Positions 13,101 to 23,730 of a DNA stretch of 64,000 bases are shown one piece after another. The notes below the pieces were generated by a model. That model saw only the letters and a list, made by a program, of their open reading frames with translations, did no database searches and was not told the DNA's origin. A program made the translations under genes and the position numbers. Origin of the DNA: Hanleya hanleyi (Eukaryota; Mollusca; Polyplacophora; Lepidopleurida; Hanleyidae); the NCBI GenBank assembly GCA_036873755.1, contig JAVTVY010047934.1, forward strand, positions 171,540 through 235,539, read 5' to 3'. Each line of letters opens with the position of its first letter. Position 1 is the first letter of the stretch.

Positions 13101-14972
13101 AAATGAAACACATTTGACCACAAAAAACTAAACTTGTTTCCACCATTCACGAGAAAATAGGAGTTGATCTCTAAAAATAAACAGCATGGCATGCCGTTTA
13201 TTTTTCCACGGCCGTGTCAACAAGCGTATACACGTATGGTGCGTTCTACCAACGTACGCTATGCGACATCACCGAACCGTGGGCACGAGCCATGATGTTA
13301 TCCCATGGCTGCAGCTGTGCAGCATTCAAATTCGTGAGCGTCGCTACGTCACTCAGACGTCATTTTCCTCTCCGCGTACAACACACACTCAATGGCAAGA
13401 CAGAAAACCCGTCGAAGCGGGCAGAGTTACAAATTTCTCTGACAAGATATTCTTGCATTCGTTGTATATGACGATCCCACTATCGTCAAATATAATACAT
13501 ATGATGCTTTGGTAATCTTCCCTGCTGAAAAAACGCACAGGGGAGAGGTTACAAAATCCATCCATTTTGAGGCTGATTACATCTTTAAGCTTATTCTGCA
13601 TTACCTGGACTTGCATATTCTGCATTACCTGGACTTGCATTGACTTTTCAGTATTTTTGGCTGTATCACTACATGTATCTACTAAATATATCCTTAGCCA
13701 GGCATTCTGTTTGAATGAACCTCACTGTACACAGACTGATGACTATTTTTCTATTGACAGGGATTTGGTGATATACTCAATCTAGTACCATTAGCAGAGA
13801 ATGTGATCAAGCTGACAGCTGTATGTATGAAATGTTTCTCTGATGCCTCGTACACCAAGAGGAAAGGAGTAGAAACAGAGGTAAAGGTTAGAGCTATAGT
13901 TATCATACAACAGTCTCCCTCTATGAAGGATAGGTAAATTTCAAAAACAATGTTTTCATAGGCGTGCTCCAATCTCAGTTGGCATTGTGCCAATATCAGT
14001 GGACGAGTTTATGTGGTCTCTCAAATGGGGAGTGATACTGTCAGCTGTGTGAAAATTACGTGGATATATGTCTATTTGTGTTGCTTTGTTAATCAATTTC
14101 ACGATGGAAACAACAGTTAAACTCGAGAAAGAAATTCATCTTGTAATTTATTTGTTTGTTTTATTCGACTGTTGCTTGTATGAAAGCAGATGTCCCTTTC
14201 CTCACCTGAGATGATCAAATTTATTGAGTATTTATGGAGTGACTGATCAATCAAGATTAAAAGTTGATCGATTGTGGTTAAATTATTAGAGAGTTTACCA
14301 TATATTTAATTGAGAATGGTGACCAATGTGAACATCAATATGTAATGGTGAACCGGGTATTGGTTAAACATCACCTACGCATATTCCCTCTGCTACATGT
14401 AGAAGATCAACTATAATACAGGCATTACTTTTTCCTCACCACTATTTTAAGATCAGATTGCTTCTAGTGTTTAAGGCCAATGAAGAAGTACAGTTAACAT
14501 CCACAATTTGTAAAAGAGAAAAAAATGAATCAAGCATGACAATCTTCATTTCTTACACAGTAAAACTAACCTTTACTGATATTTGCACTTATGTGTGTAC
14601 ATAAAAAATATTACAATAATTCAAGCCATGTGGGGCTTCGAGGGATTGACCTGGGTGTTGTTGTGCACAAGGTCCTATTTTCCCAGAAAAAATATATTAA
14701 TTTAAATACATATAGGTAGGTATTTTACATGTTTTTTTGTATGTGTCTGCACACATTGCTTTAGCTTCTTATATGTATCTTTACAGGTTGAAGTGATAGG
14801 GGGCGCTGAGAAGTACTTGGCAGTATGTCGAGGCTGTTACTTCTCTCCAAAGAAGGCGGTAGAGGAAGAAGACAAGGAGAATACCCCTATATCATCCGAC
14901 GTCACTGCTCAGACAAAGTCTTTAGCTAATCGTAAACTATTCCTGACACCCCAACGACTCAATTTATCATGA
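4118..14972 (+). CDS. TK1: Thymidine kinase, cytosolic TK1 type (exons 2 to 7; first exon not found)
   Basis: Phosphorylates thymidine to dTMP with ATP (salvage pathway, cytosol, S phase). Six exons join in frame: 4118-4149, 6109-6222, 7447-7540, 9107-9196, 13761-13880, 14787-14972. They give 211 residues plus a stop, against about 234 for human TK1, so only a ~20-residue N-terminal exon is missing. Seen in order: P-loop GPMFSGKT, the TELMRR helix, DEGQF with the catalytic Glu, AALDGTF, two zinc-type Cys pairs (CMKC and CRGC), YTKRKG, EVIGG, and a C-terminal tail with DKENTP, a KEN box like the APC/C degron of vertebrate TK1. All junctions have GT donors and AG acceptors and phases agree. The family exon before the P-loop normally ends with RGQIQ-like residues in phase 0; I could not find it between 1 and 4117. 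The threonine aldolase gene lies downstream on the opposite strand, tail to tail. Confidence 0.95.
5359..6076. mobile_element. hAT-like non-autonomous element
   Basis: Ends CAGTGCTC and GAGCACTG, flanked by a 7-base direct repeat GTTAAAC at 5352-5358 and 6077-6083. CAGTG ends with a 7-8 bp duplication are typical of hAT elements. No transposase ORF. It lies in TK1 intron 2, just before exon 3; the interior is rich in TTGCCA/TGGCGA words. Confidence 0.8.
6109..6222 (+). CDS. TK1: TK1 exon 3
   Basis: Starts in phase 2 and completes the P-loop Thr, then [20 protein letters not shown] and the segment ending THDR; donor gtacac. The acceptor lies only 33 bases after the end of a hAT-like element, but the pyrimidine tract itself is outside that element. 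Confidence 0.95.
6825..7083. mobile_element. Foldback MITE in TK1 intron 3
   Basis: Two arms of about 100 bases (6825-6927 and 6994-7083) are inverted copies, sharing GTAAACATATGAAGCCAGT and the AACAGCACACTT block. No coding content. Confidence 0.75.
7447..7540 (+). CDS. TK1: TK1 exon 4, catalytic DEGQF
   Basis: Encodes [15 protein letters not shown]... ending VIGVDEGQF; the Glu in DEGQF is the family's catalytic base. Acceptor tttcag, donor gtaagt, phase 1 to 0. Confidence 0.95.
7759..8338. mobile_element. TTAA-flanked MITE, copy 1
   Basis: Inverted ends AGATGTAATC-GCCTCAAAT flanked by TTAA at 7755-7758 and 8339-8342, the target signature of piggyBac and Kolobok elements. The interior holds a palindrome around GCATGGCATGCC flanked by AAATAAAC/GTTTATTT. 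About 90 percent alike with copy 2. Lies in TK1 intron 4. Confidence 0.85.
9107..9196 (+). CDS. TK1: TK1 exon 5
   Basis: Thirty codons, [16 protein letters not shown] then [14 protein letters not shown], the conserved strand and AALDGTFQ loop of TK1. Acceptor tttcag, donor gtgagg, phase 0 at both ends. Confidence 0.95.
10095..10250 (-). repeat. GC-rich dispersed repeat block
   Basis: Nested in the element at 9528-12470. On the reverse strand it reads CTGAGAGCATTAATGACCCC followed by AGAGCTTCTGGGGCCC, related to two direct copies at 62658-62728 and 62969-63040. Confidence 0.55.
11599..11670. promoter_or_regulatory. Cluster of E2F-, ETS- and CTCF-like sites in a CpG-rich patch
   Basis: In 72 bases: TTGGCGCGCAA (11599), ACCGGAAGT (11609), TTGGCGCGGGAAA (11622) and CCACCAGGGGTCGC (11657). 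These match E2F, ETS, E2F and the CTCF core with one change. It sits inside a transposon in a TK1 intron; TK1 is a classic E2F target, so an enhancer or alternative promoter is conceivable but not shown. Confidence 0.4.
13021..13584. mobile_element. TTAA-flanked MITE, copy 2
   Basis: Same family, same orientation and same TTAA flanks (13017-13020, 13585-13588) as the copy at 7759-8338. A 24-bp direct duplication follows at about 13592-13640. Lies in TK1 intron 5. Confidence 0.85.
13761..13880 (+). CDS. TK1: TK1 exon 6, first zinc-site Cys pair
   Basis: Forty codons beginning [20 protein letters not shown], then VCMKCF with the first Cys pair of the structural zinc site and the YTKRKG substrate-side loop. 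Acceptor gacag, donor gtaaag. Confidence 0.95.
13881..14786 (+). other. TK1 intron 6, no recognised element
   Basis: AT-rich intron sequence; I see no paired inverted ends, tandem array or coding exon. Confidence 0.6.
14787..14972 (+). CDS. TK1: TK1 exon 7, second Cys pair and KEN box
   Basis: Final exon: [19 protein letters not shown] with the second Cys pair, then an acidic tail EEEDKENTP and a basic end before TGA. KEN motifs in this position of vertebrate TK1 direct mitotic degradation by APC/C-Cdh1, so the same control is likely here (inference). Confidence 0.95.
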   Translation, partial: VEVIGGAEKYLAVCRGCYFSPKKAVEEEDKENTPISSDVTAQTKSLANRKLFLTPQRLNLS

Positions 14973-15132
14973 TAAGTATTTGTCAATCATGATCATCAGT
15001 CATAATGATATCTTATGATGTTTATTCACCTTTTCATTCATAAACTGAATATACTAAGGGTATAAAGCTATTCATAATATTAATCAGGTTAATATCAAAA
15101 CATAACATGAAACCATTTTAAATTGTGTTCTA

Positions 15133-15138
15133 AATAAA
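15133..15138 (+). terminator. Candidate TK1 poly(A) signal
   Basis: AATAAA about 160 bases after the TK1 stop codon, the first canonical hexamer in the 3' flank. Confidence 0.5.
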
Positions 15139-18100
15139 CTATTACAAACAACTAGTGCAATCAAACTAGTGCTTTATCATGTTTTAAATAATGTTTTGAT
15201 TTTTTATACGGATCTGACATGACTAAAATCAATAACATGTTTAGTAGCTAGTTATATTTATTGACCTATTTTATTATCAAGTAGTAGCACATTACTTGCA
15301 CATTATGTACTGATTACATATATTTTATCATAGCATGTCATATCTGGGGTCTGATTCATCATAATTTCAGATTACATGTATCGGCTTGACATACATGTAC
15401 ACAAGTACCGGGATGTGCATTAAGAGCAGCATGCCTGTACAGCTGTATATTGAACGCCAATTTCATAGCAGCCTTTTATGCGAGCAGTTTTCATTCAAAT
15501 ATAAGACTGCACCGGTCACTCTTGACCTGCAGTCTTGACATATCTTGTGATAAATTTGTGATCCAGGTTTCATATTTATGTCAAAGCAGCCTATAACTCC
15601 GACACCAGTGTGTCTAGTTGATGTCACCATTGTGTCCAGTTGAAGACGTTACATATCTAGAGGTATTTGAAGGCAGATTCATGAAAATGTTGTGTACAAG
15701 AAGAAGAGCTGGTATTAAAGGAATTCTTATTTCAAATAGGTTTCTATTCCTAGGAAGTAGGCTCCCATTTGCAAATTGTCCGGTAATGAGTGAGTGAGTC
15801 AGTCCATTTGAATCCTTTCTCCGGAAAAATAAGGAGAACCATTGATATTAGAACCTTGATATTTGGCATGAACGTGCATTAGGGGACTGTTACCAGCAAG
15901 TTCTGAGCTGGCCTACTTTAGATTAATCCTGGCATTTTTTGGGGACACCGGTCGACTACCGTAAAACTGGAAACCTGCAAAACCGGAAGAAAACATTCTG
16001 TGCAAAACCAATGCATAGTGGGCTTAAACCATGCTAAAATGGCGGCCCGCATGGATTTAGTCAAGAAGCATGATGCGAGTGTGAAAATTTAGTCTCTCCT
16101 CCTGCTGTACACAGGTAATAATCAATGATTTCTTCGATAAATAATAAGTCTATTAGATTGATTTTAAGTAGTTTTGGTTTAGATTTTAGCCGACATTCAA
16201 ATTGGTTTGTCAGTATTTGGGCTCGTGAGTTTGAGCGCAGATACCGGTATACCGGTAAAAACTCGTCTGGATTACTCCCTGCCTAGTTAGGTGACCTCAA
16301 AATTGGCAAAAACATGTCTTAATGCCACCTAAGACCTGTGACATTAGTCACACTGCCATGTTCTAAAGTGTTTACTTAAAAATATGTCTTGATGGAAAAG
16401 TATTATTTTATTCATGTCTTTGTCTTATTCCCGAGCATCCGAGTGCACGGCCCACTGCCATATTTGCCACAGCTCTGGTGCTGCACGAAATTGAGGCTGT
16501 TAGAACTGATGCCACCGTATTAAGAATTGGAGGGTCATTTGCAAATTGTTAAAGGTGTCACAGATAAAATTTAGTACCACTCACAATCTAATACAATGGG
16601 GGAATGTTTTTATCTCTCAATAGTAGCCGCTCATAAAAAATCATTATTCCATCTTTTTACTGCTGTCGTCATTCTGTTAACACGGTAGGCTTTAAACTTT
16701 GACGTAATTCAGAATTTTACGGGATGGTGGGGTGATCTTATTGGGTGCTCAAGACACAAAATTCCGTCAACCTCGGCAATAAAATGGCAGCACCCAGGAA
16801 TAAGACAAGGAATGAATAAAGTGTGGCAAGAAATATTTGGCAAATAAAGTATGAACATTCATATTCCTATTTGAATGGAGAAGCATTGTTAAAATTACCT
16901 CATCGGTAATTGATGTGCGTTACACAATGCTATCATGTAACAAAAATTTTAACTTGGGTACCATTTGCATAGCTTCATTCTAGAAGTGGTACTGTGTGTG
17001 GCAAGCATAACACATAAACAGTTGAGAACCTGGAATACAGACTGAAATGAACAATTACAGATATATTTATTTGTATGTGTTACATGCATGCCCTGTTTGT
17101 TTAATATCTTGAAAAATATTTTATTACTTGGAACTTTTAATGACCTGGTCCAATGTGTACTATGCATTTTATTTTTTCTTGTACTGAAGAAGTACCTTAT
17201 AACTGGAGCATCATTTGGAGACGATTTACATCACAAAGATTGTCATGGTTTTATGATAGACTATTCATTTCTCATGTGAATTTGTATGGCGTTGGTGTTG
17301 GTAATAATGGTACATTTTATGGGTACAGTGTCGTTATTTGAGCCATGGCGGATTTCATATCTGCAAATTCCAATGAAACAGGTCTGAAAATAAGGTACAG
17401 TACAGTAACCTATCACCCCTATCTGAGGATATAGTACAGAACTTTAAACCCATGATATATGAAGAAGGGCTATCTCATTCTGTTTTTATAGCAGGGGGTT
17501 CATTAGAAATGTCAGGTACTTATTTCAGGCCTGGTGTGATGGAGAATTTTATATTTGTAAATTCTAATGAACTGATATTCAGAGAAATGGTGAAATTTAT
17601 ATCGTAAAATTGAATTTGATGTTTTTTATATTATGGTCAGATTTGTGGACAGAGACTTCAGAAAGGATATCATGTGTGACACCAATAGGAAAGCTTAAAC
17701 ATAGTGTGATGGAATAATTGGAATGTTTAACATTTGTATTACTATATGTACAGGCTGATAAATTTTGTACAAATCTGAGTAAAACGTTGACTTAAGGACA
17801 ATTTGATCTCATTGTACATATATTTAGCTTGGACTGTTCAGATATGCAAAATGATCATTGTTTTAATCATGTTATCATTTATGCACAGTCAAAATGCATT
17901 CAGAACTTCCAGAATTTGCTGTTGATTCATGTTAAATATGCCATTCATAAACTGTTGGTGCATGTATTTGGAAATTAAAGAAATATTTTATGAACAACAT
18001 TGTGTCATTTATATTGTATTTCATTTGTATAGACATTGGTAAATAGTCTATTTCATAAAGGGAAAGCTGTCTAAGGTGAACCTGTAATAACCATACATTG

Positions 18101-18400
18101 TTACAGCACAATGTTCTCATTTTGAACATGTATAATCCCGAACCCGCCTCAATGGTCTGGTCCTGGAATGGTCAGTTCAGACTGGGTCCAAGATTTGGTT
18201 CCTAACCAATCCCCCTTTAATTCCTATTCCCTGATGAACGGACAGGTGTCTGCTGGTGTGCATTTCTGGTTCGTAATCTTCCTCTCCTGTCATTATCTAC
18301 AGCATGGTGCAGATTTTTAACTATCGAAAATTGACCACAGAGTTCTACCATCAATCTCTGGTCGATTTATTTTGGTCAAGGATGGTTTTGAAAATGGAGA
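15139..18400. other. AT-rich 3' flank of TK1, no gene seen
   Basis: No exon with family resemblance. Short local repeats only, such as CATTTGCAAATTGT at about 15768 and 16531. Possible old transposon relics, none delimited. Confidence 0.5.
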
Positions 18401-20000
18401 TGTCTGATGAGCTGTTTATCCCATAAGTCGATCAGTTCAATAGTTCTCGAGTTATTGTCCAGACAAGATTCAACTGACAGCTAGCAGTTATCTTGTATTA
18501 CAAAGGTAACTGAAAAGCAATCCCAACTGTCCACTTGCTGATGTCGAGACCATCTCCAACTTTGAAGTCATTCTCGAGTTATTAGTCGGACAAATGTGTA
18601 AAGAACCAATTGCTGACAATGCAAGATGGCCGATGGTGGGGATTAAACAGGTAACTGAAAAGCATTCCTAACCATTCTCTCAGCAATGTCAAGCCACTCT
18701 TCAAGTTCAAAGTTGTTCAGTTCAATAGTTCTCAAGTTATTGGTTGGACAAGAAATGTGTAACGATCCAACTGCTGACAATGCAAGATGTTCGTTGGCAG
18801 TCCTCTTGGATTACGCAGGTAACTGAAAAGCAATCCCAGCTGTCCTGTCGATGTTAAGACACTCTCCGTTTGAAGTTGATCAGTTCAATTATTCTTGATT
18901 TATTGCCCAGACAAGATCCAAGCACTTAGAATTCAAGATGGCTGACAGTGACCATCTTGGAATATGCAGGTAATTGAAAAGCAGTCCCAAGTCTTCTCAC
19001 CTATGTCCAGACACTCTCCAAGTTTGAAGTTGATAGGTTCTATCAGTCTCGAATTGCTGCCCGGACAAGATCCAAGCACTTAAAATCCAAACTGGCTCAC
19101 CTAGGCCATCTTAGATTATGCAACTATCTGGAAAGCAATCCAAATGCTTCTCTCACTGCATGATGTCAAGCCACTCTCCAAGTTTGAAGTTGATCAGTTC
19201 AATTATTCTCGATTTATTGCCCAGACAAGATCCAAGCACTCAAAATTCAAGATAGCTGACAGTGGCCATCTTGGATTATGCAGATAATTGAAAAGCAATC
19301 CCAAGTCCTCTCACTGATGTCAAGACACTCTCCAAGTTTGAAGTCAATCGGTTCAATCTTTATCGAGTTGAATGTCCAGACAAGATCAAACTGCTGAAAT
19401 AGCCATCTTGGAGTAACTGAAAAGCATGCCAACCGTCCTCTCACTAATGTCAAGACACTCCAAATTTAACGTCAATTGGTTCAATAGTTCTCGAGTTCTT
19501 GGTCAGACAAGAAGTGTATTAAGATCTGACAGTGCAAGATGGTTGATGGCGGCAATCTTGGGTTATACAGTAACTGAAAAGCAATCCCAACTGTTCTCTC
19601 ACCGATGTCGAGGCACTCTCCAAGTTTGAAGTTGATCGGTTCAAAAGTTAACGAGTTATTGGTCGGACCAGAAATATGTCGAAATCCAACTGCTGACAAT
19701 CCAAGATGGTTGATGACGGCCAACTTGGATTACACAGATAACTGAAAAGCAATCCCAACCGTCCTCTTACCAATGTCAAGACAGTCTGCAAGTTTGAAGT
19801 CAATCGGTTGAATAGTTCTCGAGTTACTGATCGGACAAGAAATGTGAAAAGATCCACCTGCTGGAATCCAAGATGGCTGTGGGCGGCCATCTTGGATTAC
19901 ACGGGTAACTGGAAAAAAATCCCAACCGATGTCAAAACATTATCCAAGTTTGAAGTCGATCAGTACAATAGTTCAGTTGAATGATAAACACAAGAAACTC
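18400..20000. repeat. Degenerate tandem repeat, unit about 160 bp, ~10 to 11 units
   Basis: A CTCGAGTTATTGTCCGGACA-like block recurs near 18448, 18570, 18730, 18893, 19046, 19206, 19363, 19488, 19646 and 19818. Spacings are about 153-172 with two shortened units near 122-125. Each unit also has CACTCTCCAAGTTTGAAGT, AAGATGGCTGA and CTGAAAAGCAATCCCAA blocks. Related arrays occur at 42.6-44.4 kb. Apparent ORFs are chance. Confidence 0.85.
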
Positions 20001-20427
20001 TTCCGTATACATAGGTTCAATTTATTCGACAAAATAGGTCATCTTTGGTAAAAAATACAAGTATATGAAATCAATTTTATATTCTTCAAGTATGAATTTG
20101 AATATAGATTTTTTTTTTTTTAATTCCAGGACTGAATAAAATTTAAATGTCTTAAAATATTCTCTTGTTCCTAATTCATTGGACAAGGATTACATGTATT
20201 TAAAATAAAGTGTATTTAATCTGGTAACACAATGGAATGTTTTTTTAAAGCTTCAACATATGCCTGCACAACACACTCCCTCCAATGTATCCTAGATTGT
20301 AATTTACCTATCCTGTAACATACACAATTGCAATTTTCAATGATTTCTGATTTGGGGGTCATTCACAGTGACCTTGACCTCAATTTTGGTATGTGACACA
20401 TTGTCGACCTCAAATGTGTCTGTACTG

Positions 20428-22688
20428 ACCAGGGTTCGTACAGCTTGAAACTTTTCAATTTTCAAGGTCTTTAGCACATCTTTTTGTTTTTACCGGCACG
20501 CAGGTCTACGGGAGGCTCGCGTTGTTCTTGTTCTTGTTCTTGTGACTTTTTGAAATGCGCATGCGCTAAGAGAGTGTGATCTCTGCCACACTTTCAACCT
20601 CCGATCTCAGGCACGTTTGAATTCATTTGCAACCACATTCGGTCGAATGAATTATTACTTCGTTAATTTCCGTTCTGATTTCAATTCTCTTACATCAAGA
20701 CAGCAAACTTCAGTCGCTTAAAAGCTGTCGATCGACACATAAGTCATTGTGTTCAGATATTACCATTTTGACTTAACATTATGTATGTATATACGTTTTG
20801 AGATCCTTGAATTGCTTATATATCAAGGAGAATGAACCACAACCTTGTCAGTGGTTCAGCTTATTTGCATACAGTCACAGGCGACTGTCGTAATAAGTAG
20901 AACAAATAAGTTCACTACTTCTAGCAATCATTTTATCTACCCAATCTAGATAATTCACAAATTGGTGAAGAAGTAGTCAAGTAACGCATTGACATTGTGA
21001 CTAACATTGAATAATACTTGGTATCAAATTACAGATCATGCATCACAAAAACAAATGCAACAATTACGTTTCAAAAGTAAGGGGAACAACTCACTAACTT
21101 TCGCCGAATAAAGATGTTTAACTTATAGAAATGACAATTTGGTATGATGTTTAACTTTACCCTCAAGCAATTCGCACATATGGAAATATGTTCTGAAAGG
21201 AAGAATGAATTAACTCTGTGTGGGAATCGAAACAATGACACTCCAATCCCCTGGAGTTGCACTTACTGTCTTAGCTATACCGACTCATTGATAATACTCA
21301 AAACTGACTCTGCGCAACTGGTTTTGTAATACAGAAATGACTATTTAATATTTAATGAGTCAGACAACACTTTGCGCGAAAAATATATCATACATGTAGT
21401 TGTGCAGTTATATTGTGCGCTTTCGGTTACAAGCATGAAATTTAGCACATGGCTAATTTGAATGATTCTCTTTCGGAACACAACCTCTATATACTCATTC
21501 TCGGAAGCCAGGGCCTTGCTTCGTTGATATCGATGTTCCAGTCTTCTTCGGCACTCATAATCCCTCTAGATTAGCATTGATCACTCCCGAAAATTTAATA
21601 CTTATGTGTATCAGTAGACAATGGACAGAATCATATTGCATTTGACATCATTCTCTCAAGTCCGAGCCCATTTATGCTAGAATTTACTGGTTCTACACTT
21701 CACAATTCACGTTATTTTGTCAATCTGTTTTACGAATGGAATCACGTCATATATTAGCAGATAAAAGCGATCTCTTGACCTTTCATTCTCACACACACAG
21801 ATCTTGTTTAGTGAACTAACCCTGAAATTTCGCGCTTAAATCACCTTCGGAATGACCTAGAGACAAACATATTCGCCAATTGAGTATAGGGAGATATCCA
21901 TAGATACTGACAATAAATGTTTCTAATTTGCAGAATTTGATTTAAAAAAAAGAATTTAATAAAATTAATAAAAAAGGCATGACCAAGCATGTCAGATGAG
22001 ACGATATCTCCTAAGAATGGCATAGTAAATCATTTATATAGAAGGAGCAAACCATGTCTTGGTATTGACTTGCTGCATGGAAAAGAGTGTCAAGGTATTT
22101 AGTTTGCAGATGATAACACACATGCAGAAACTTAATTAGTTATTCTAATCGAATACCAAGACTGTCACAGGCCTTAATTTGAATAGTGAAAAGCGTCATT
22201 ATGCTTCTTGGACAGTTCGATAAAGTCTTAAACCCCATTCCATAGTTTCACAGATCAAAGTGATAGACCTCATAATAAATTCATTGAAAATGTTTTCAAA
22301 CTTGGCATACATGATACTTGTACCAAGACATTGTCAAAGCGATCATTGTGACTTCGTCTGTCAATTCATGATGGACGGCACGGACCAGTCAAAATCGTTG
22401 GATTTTGAACGGGGAAAGTGAATATATATATATATATATATGATATCAGACCTATTACACAATTCCTTCAATTGTGGGTTAGAAGTTGAAAATTACTTCC
22501 CTTGGCATGAAAACTCTGGAAGATGGCGCTTTTTGCTACAATTACCACTACCTCCACTGATATGTCTTTCATCGTATTATTGTCACTGCCGCAGGTTTTG
22601 ACTACAATGTAGTCATTTCTCACTTGTTTTTCTAGGCCTTGAATTCGATGTTATTTTCAAGTTTTTCAATGTAGTGTACGAACCCTGT
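20428..22688. mobile_element. 2.26-kb DNA transposon-like element with 9-bp target duplication
   Basis: Ends ACCAGGGTTCGTACA and TGTACGAACCCTGT are inverted (one extra C on the left). TCTGTACTG flanks both sides (20419-20427, 22689-22697). End form suggests hAT, duplication length suggests Merlin or Mutator; class unresolved. No transposase readable. It carries a tRNA-like insertion and an AT dinucleotide run near 22425. Confidence 0.7.
21195..21290 (-). repeat. tRNA-derived SINE-like sequence
   Basis: On the reverse strand GGTATAGCTAAGACAG resembles a pol III A box, and GTTTCGATTCCC about 40 bases on resembles a B box. I could not draw a clean cloverleaf, so a SINE head is likelier than a working tRNA. 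Confidence 0.45.
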
Positions 22689-22697
22689 TCTGTACTG

Positions 22698-23565
22698 TTT
22701 AGAGGGGGCAATAAAATGGGATGGCACTGTTGTGTAATATAACACAAAAAGAACGTACTATAAGGTGTGTACATACTAGATCTGATTGGAAAGAGATCCA
22801 CTGTGGAGTAAGTGGATCTGGCCCTCTTCCTATCTCTACTCCGTTATGCACCAAATTTTGCAGAGCTGCGGGTAATTCCCCCCCGAGTCTCATAAATATA
22901 GTGAGATGGAGAGTGCCGATGACATACATTAAAATTTCAGGCCGAAGAATCTGATCCAGTTCACAACCAATACAGTGATTGAAATCCCCACATGGTGTTA
23001 TTTATATCACTCTCATCTGACGTCAAAACTGTATAGCTCCTTCCTATACAAATTAGTTCAAATAATGTTTGGATAAATACAAAGCAAATTTCAATCATAG
23101 ATAATTTTTCATCACATTACGTCATGGTTATGGGTTGGTTAGGCATTTCTAAGTTTGGTTATTTTAAAAATTCTCAGTTTCCTGTGACTAGGTCATATAA
23201 CCTTGTGCGTTGATTGCGTAAGAAGAGGGATGTCCAATAATAATGTCATCCCAGCTTGTACATCGCGTCGTTTCATCATTCAAAGATGATGTAATGTAGA
23301 GAGTTTTCATGTCCGAAGGTTACCTAACGGCCTTGAGATAGGAAGGAGATCAGATCCAGTTAAAGAATCAGTTTCTATGTCTGTTTTTAATCAGATTGCT
23401 CTGAAGTAAAAAACAAATGTGGATGTTAAAACATTGATTTTTCCCATTTGTATTCCCCGGTTAAGAGATTAATCACCCTGAACAATGTAGAACAAACTGC
23501 ATATATGATATTCTCAGAACATCTGCTTTTGTACCGTTACATGGACTGTTCAAATAAACCCCCTC
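22698..23565. other. Spacer between the 2.3-kb element and the end of threonine aldolase
   Basis: No gene or delimited repeat recognised. This would contain the 3' UTR of the reverse-strand aldolase, but no AATAAA on that strand was found close to the stop. Confidence 0.4.
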
Positions 23566-23730
23566 TCATGCTGAGAGCTCCTGTACAACATATGCCAGCT
23601 TCTTGGAGACCCTGATAGCATCCGCCTGGGAGAGATCACAGTGGGTGACCATACGAATTGTGTTGTTTCCAAAGTCCCCAGCCTTCACAATTATCTTTTC
23701 ACCAAGCTCTTCTTTTTCACCAACTGTAAC
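23566..23730 (-). CDS. THA1: THA1 last exon
   Basis: [20 protein letters not shown] through [17 protein letters not shown] to the stop. RMVTH-DLS is the family's C-terminal block. Acceptor tgtcag. Confidence 0.93.
   Translation of the reverse strand, partial: VTVGEKEELGEKIIVKAGDFGNNTIRMVTHCDLSQADAIRVSKKLAYVVQELSA

Noticed and set aside
13186..13515. ORF of 109 residues, also seen in part at 8031-8267
   Set aside because: Both are readings of the same TTAA-flanked MITE and are not conserved between its two copies.
14795..14812. AGGGGGCGCTGAG in TK1 exon 7 as a CTCF site
   Set aside because: It is explained by the conserved protein sequence VIGGAEK.
18400..20000. Reverse-strand ORFs such as MTLVRGRLGLLFS...
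   Set aside because: Repeated translation of the ~160-bp tandem unit, not a gene.
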